Positions 61,901-64,000 of a stretch of DNA of 64,000 nucleotides are shown here, piece after piece. Source of the DNA: an uncultured Bacteroidales bacterium (GTDB taxonomy: Bacteria; Bacteroidota; Bacteroidia; Bacteroidales; Paludibacteraceae); contig CALAUA010000025.1 in NCBI GenBank assembly GCA_937891975.1, positions 1 through 64,000 of the forward strand, given 5' to 3'. The translations under genes and the position numbers were made by a program. The first letter of the stretch is position 1. Each line of letters opens with the position of its first letter. The notes beneath the pieces are model-generated. The model did not search any database, was not told the DNA's origin, and worked only from the letters and a program-made list of their open reading frames with translations.

Positions 61901-63688
61901 TTACTCAACTTTGAGTTCGCGGAGATCGATCATCAGCTCGTCCAATTGCTTTTGATCAACCAAACCAGGAGCACCGAGCATGACATCGCGACCTTGGTTG
62001 TTCTTTGGGAACGCGATGCAGTCGCGGATGCTGTCCAAGCCAGCGAACAAGCTAACAAAACGATCCAAGCCATATGCCAAACCGCCGTGAGGTGGCGCAC
62101 CGAACTTGAAGGCGTTCATCAGGAAGCCGAACTTCAGTTGTGCCTCTTCTGGTGTGAAGCCCAGAATCTCGAAGGTGCGTTGTTGCAGTGCCGCATCATG
62201 AATACGGATACTACCGCCACCAACTTCTACACCATTGATAACCATATCATAAGCATTGGCACGAACAGCTGCTGGATTGGTGTCCATCAATGGAATATCC
62301 TCTGGTTTTGGACTGGTAAATGGATGGTGCATAGCCATCAATCGTTGCTCCTCGTCGCTCCACTCATACATTGGGAAATCCACAATCCACAGGCATGAGA
62401 ACTTCTTAGGATCACGCAATCCAAGTTGCTTGCCGACCTCCAGACGCAGCTCGCAGAGTTGCTTGCGGGTCTTCATGGCATCGTCGCCAGAAAGAATCAA
62501 AATCAGATCGCCTGGCTGAGCATTCATCGCCTTTGCTACTTCTTGCAACTGCTCTTGGTTGTAGAACTTATCTACACTTGATTTCACGTTTCCGTCTGCC
62601 TCTACGCGGGCATAAACCATACCCTTTGCGCCAATCTGAGGGCGTTTCACGTAGTCGGTGAGCGCATCCAATTGCTTGCGGGTGTATGTAGCGCAACCTG
62701 TAGCGCAGATACCGCCAATGTATGCAGCATTAGCAAATACACTGAACTTCTCCTCTTTCTGCTCCTCAATAGCGTGGAAGAGGTCGTGCAACTCCACGAA
62801 CTCCATGCCGAAGCGTGTATCTGGCTTGTCGCTTCCGTAGTATTTCATCGCGTCAGCCCATGTCATACGTGGGAAATCAGGCAGGTCGATATTGAGAATG
62901 GACTTGAACAGGTGCTTAGACATGCCTTCGAAGAGTTGGAGCACATCCTCTTGCTCCACGAACGACATCTCGCAGTCGATTTGTGTGAACTCTGGTTGGC
63001 GGTCTGCACGCAAGTCCTCATCTCGGAAACACTTCACGATTTGGAAGTAACGGTCAAAACCGCTGACCATCAATAGTTGCTTCAAGATTTGTGGACTTTG
63101 TGGCAGTGCGTAGAACTGTCCTGGGTTCATGCGGCTTGGCACGATAAAGTCGCGTGCGCCTTCGGGTGTAGAATTTACCAAAACAGGTGTTTCTACTTCA
63201 AGGAAACCCTTCTCATCCAAGTAACGGCGCACTTCGAACGCCATTTTGTGGCGTAGTTCGAGGTTCTTTCTTACGCAGTTGCGACGAAGGTCTAAGTATC
63301 TGTATTTCATGCGAATATCATCACCACCGTCGGTCTCGTCCTCAATGGTAAATGGAGGAGTAACAGCAGCGTTGAGGATGGTCATTTTAGCGACCTTAAT
63401 TTCTATTTCGCCTGTAGGAATTTGTGCATTTTTGCTTTGACGTTCAATGACTTCGCCAGTGACTTGGAGCACGAACTCGCGCCCTACTCCATTGGCTTGT
63501 TCCAGCAATGCGTCTTGTTCTGCGCTGCCGTCGGATTGGAAAGCAAGTTGTGTGATACCATATCGGTCACGAAGGTCGATGAAAGTCATACCGCCCATTT
63601 TGCGGATACGTTGTGCCCACCCTGAGAGGGTGACTGTTTTGCCTGCATCGGCGAGACGTAGCTCGCCACAAGTGTTCGTTCTAAACAT
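61901..63688 (-). CDS. aspS: Aspartyl-tRNA synthetase
   Basis: This charges tRNA-Asp. The 595-aa class II enzyme has an N-terminal anticodon-binding domain (LRLADAGKTVTLSGWAQRIR), the bacterial insertion domain, FRDEDLRADRQPEFTQID for motif 2, and GLAYGLDRFVSLFAG near the C-terminus (motif 3). I chose ATG 63688 (MFRTNTCGELR), which matches the family start and lies 74 bases past the promoter; the frame extends upstream to 63820 but covers the promoter. Confidence 0.96.
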   Translation of the reverse strand: MFRTNTCGELRLADAGKTVTLSGWAQRIRKMGGMTFIDLRDRYGITQLAFQSDGSAEQDALLEQANGVGREFVLQVTGEVIERQSKNAQIPTGEIEIKVAKMTILNAAVTPPFTIEDETDGGDDIRMKYRYLDLRRNCVRKNLELRHKMAFEVRRYLDEKGFLEVETPVLVNSTPEGARDFIVPSRMNPGQFYALPQSPQILKQLLMVSGFDRYFQIVKCFRDEDLRADRQPEFTQIDCEMSFVEQEDVLQLFEGMSKHLFKSILNIDLPDFPRMTWADAMKYYGSDKPDTRFGMEFVELHDLFHAIEEQKEEKFSVFANAAYIGGICATGCATYTRKQLDALTDYVKRPQIGAKGMVYARVEADGNVKSSVDKFYNQEQLQEVAKAMNAQPGDLILILSGDDAMKTRKQLCELRLEVGKQLGLRDPKKFSCLWIVDFPMYEWSDEEQRLMAMHHPFTSPKPEDIPLMDTNPAAVRANAYDMVINGVEVGGGSIRIHDAALQQRTFEILGFTPEEAQLKFGFLMNAFKFGAPPHGGLAYGLDRFVSLFAGLDSIRDCIAFPKNNQGRDVMLGAPGLVDQKQLDELMIDLRELKVE

Positions 63689-63761
63689 GTTATATATTAC
63701 ATTTATGAATTTACAACTCCATAATTTTTTCTTCCACAGATCATTTTGCATAAAAAGCGTG

Positions 63762-63793
63762 CAAAGGTACGATTTTTTTTCGATATATGCAAA
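63762..63793 (-). promoter_or_regulatory. Promoter of aspS
   Basis: On the reverse strand TTTG (63790-63793) and TACCTTTG (63762-63769) are separated by 20 bases. Confidence 0.75.
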
Positions 63794-63808
63794 TTTCATT
63801 ATTTTTTC

Positions 63809-63839
63809 TTGCACATCCAAGAAAAAAGTTGTACCTTTG
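63809..63839 (+). promoter_or_regulatory. Promoter for the gene at the right edge
   Basis: TTG at 63809-63811 and TACCTTTG at 63832-63839, with a 20-base gap. It is divergent from the aspS promoter and the two overlap by sequence region, not by boxes. Confidence 0.7.
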
Positions 63840-63879
63840 TGCCCTGATTAATTATATTAATACCCTTTTTCACACGCAT

Positions 63880-64000
63880 ATGGTATCCAAAATACAGATT
63901 AATTTTACACATAACCTGCTAACGCATCTAAAATACCACAAGATATCTATGAGTGTTACGCTCATAACATTGATATTGACAAGTATCACCACATCTATAG
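63880..64000 (+). CDS. N-terminal part of an unidentified gene (partial)
   Basis: ATG 63880 opens a frame to the window end: 40 residues, with a hydrophobic run SVTLITLILTSITTSI at about 25-40 after a Lys/His-rich start. This looks like a membrane anchor. The promoter 41 bases before supports a real gene. The family cannot be told from so little. Confidence 0.45.
   Translation, partial: MVSKIQINFTHNLLTHLKYHKISMSVTLITLILTSITTSI

Overview
The window reads as a chromosomal segment of a member of the Bacteroidota, most likely order Bacteroidales. Evidence seen directly: promoters of the -33/-7 type (TTG or TTTG, then TAnnTTTG), a Bacteroidetes-style V-type ATPase operon (E, DUF2764, A, B, D, I, K), secreted BspA-like LRR and lipoprotein genes, and two secreted proteins sharing a short C-terminal tail. 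No rRNA genes or CRISPR array are present. Family or genus cannot be fixed from the sequence alone.

Layout. 1-10.9 kb: end of an unknown gene, then the V-type ATPase operon, which carries two unrelated passengers: a four-helix-bundle gene bracketed by 15-bp repeats, and a secreted tyrosine-phosphatase-like protein with beta modules that resemble carbohydrate-binding modules. 11-16.4 kb: pyrimidine operon pyrC-K-D-F-E-B, with a PyrB carrying a PyrI-like zinc motif. 16.5-23.9 kb: purine/GMP genes guaB-guaA-purE-purL; GuaA has a shortened amidotransferase domain lacking the catalytic Cys. 24-38.9 kb: accessory island splitting the purine genes. It contains an LRR gene flanked by a copy of the purL 3' end, then RhuM, a two-gene restriction-modification system, an HD plus Hsp90-like ATPase protein, a GIY-YIG/NUMOD nuclease, a second RhuM and a Fic protein. 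39-43.8 kb: purM-purH-purD-folD. 43.8-51.6 kb: a CBS-domain membrane protein, two small exported proteins, a candidate structured RNA, gcvP and two tandem YitT-type genes. 51.6-53.4 kb: AT-rich spacer, an XRE regulator, and tRNA-Ser(CGA) with a duplicated 3' end. 53.4-64 kb: MBL/beta-CASP protein, HAD hydrolase, then leftward mfd, lon and aspS, and the start of a rightward gene.

How the genes fit together. The backbone is nucleotide synthesis: UMP genes, IMP genes, IMP to GMP, plus folD and gcvP feeding one-carbon units. The V-ATPase supplies ion-coupled energy; its K subunit keeps residues seen in sodium-binding rotors. The island looks like a defence locus and is more AT-rich than the purine genes around it.

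Non-coding structure is unusually rich: 22-bp and roughly 15-bp arrays, tracts with a strict 11-bp period, small palindromic spacers, and a short repeat family that occurs in frame inside four housekeeping proteins (AtpI, PurL, PurD, Mfd). Twelve recognised promoters all have exactly 20 nt between the two boxes. The most promising undescribed biology is the RhuM / RM / HD-Hsp90 / GIY-YIG / RhuM cassette, the phosphatase with CBM-like modules, and the in-frame repeat family.
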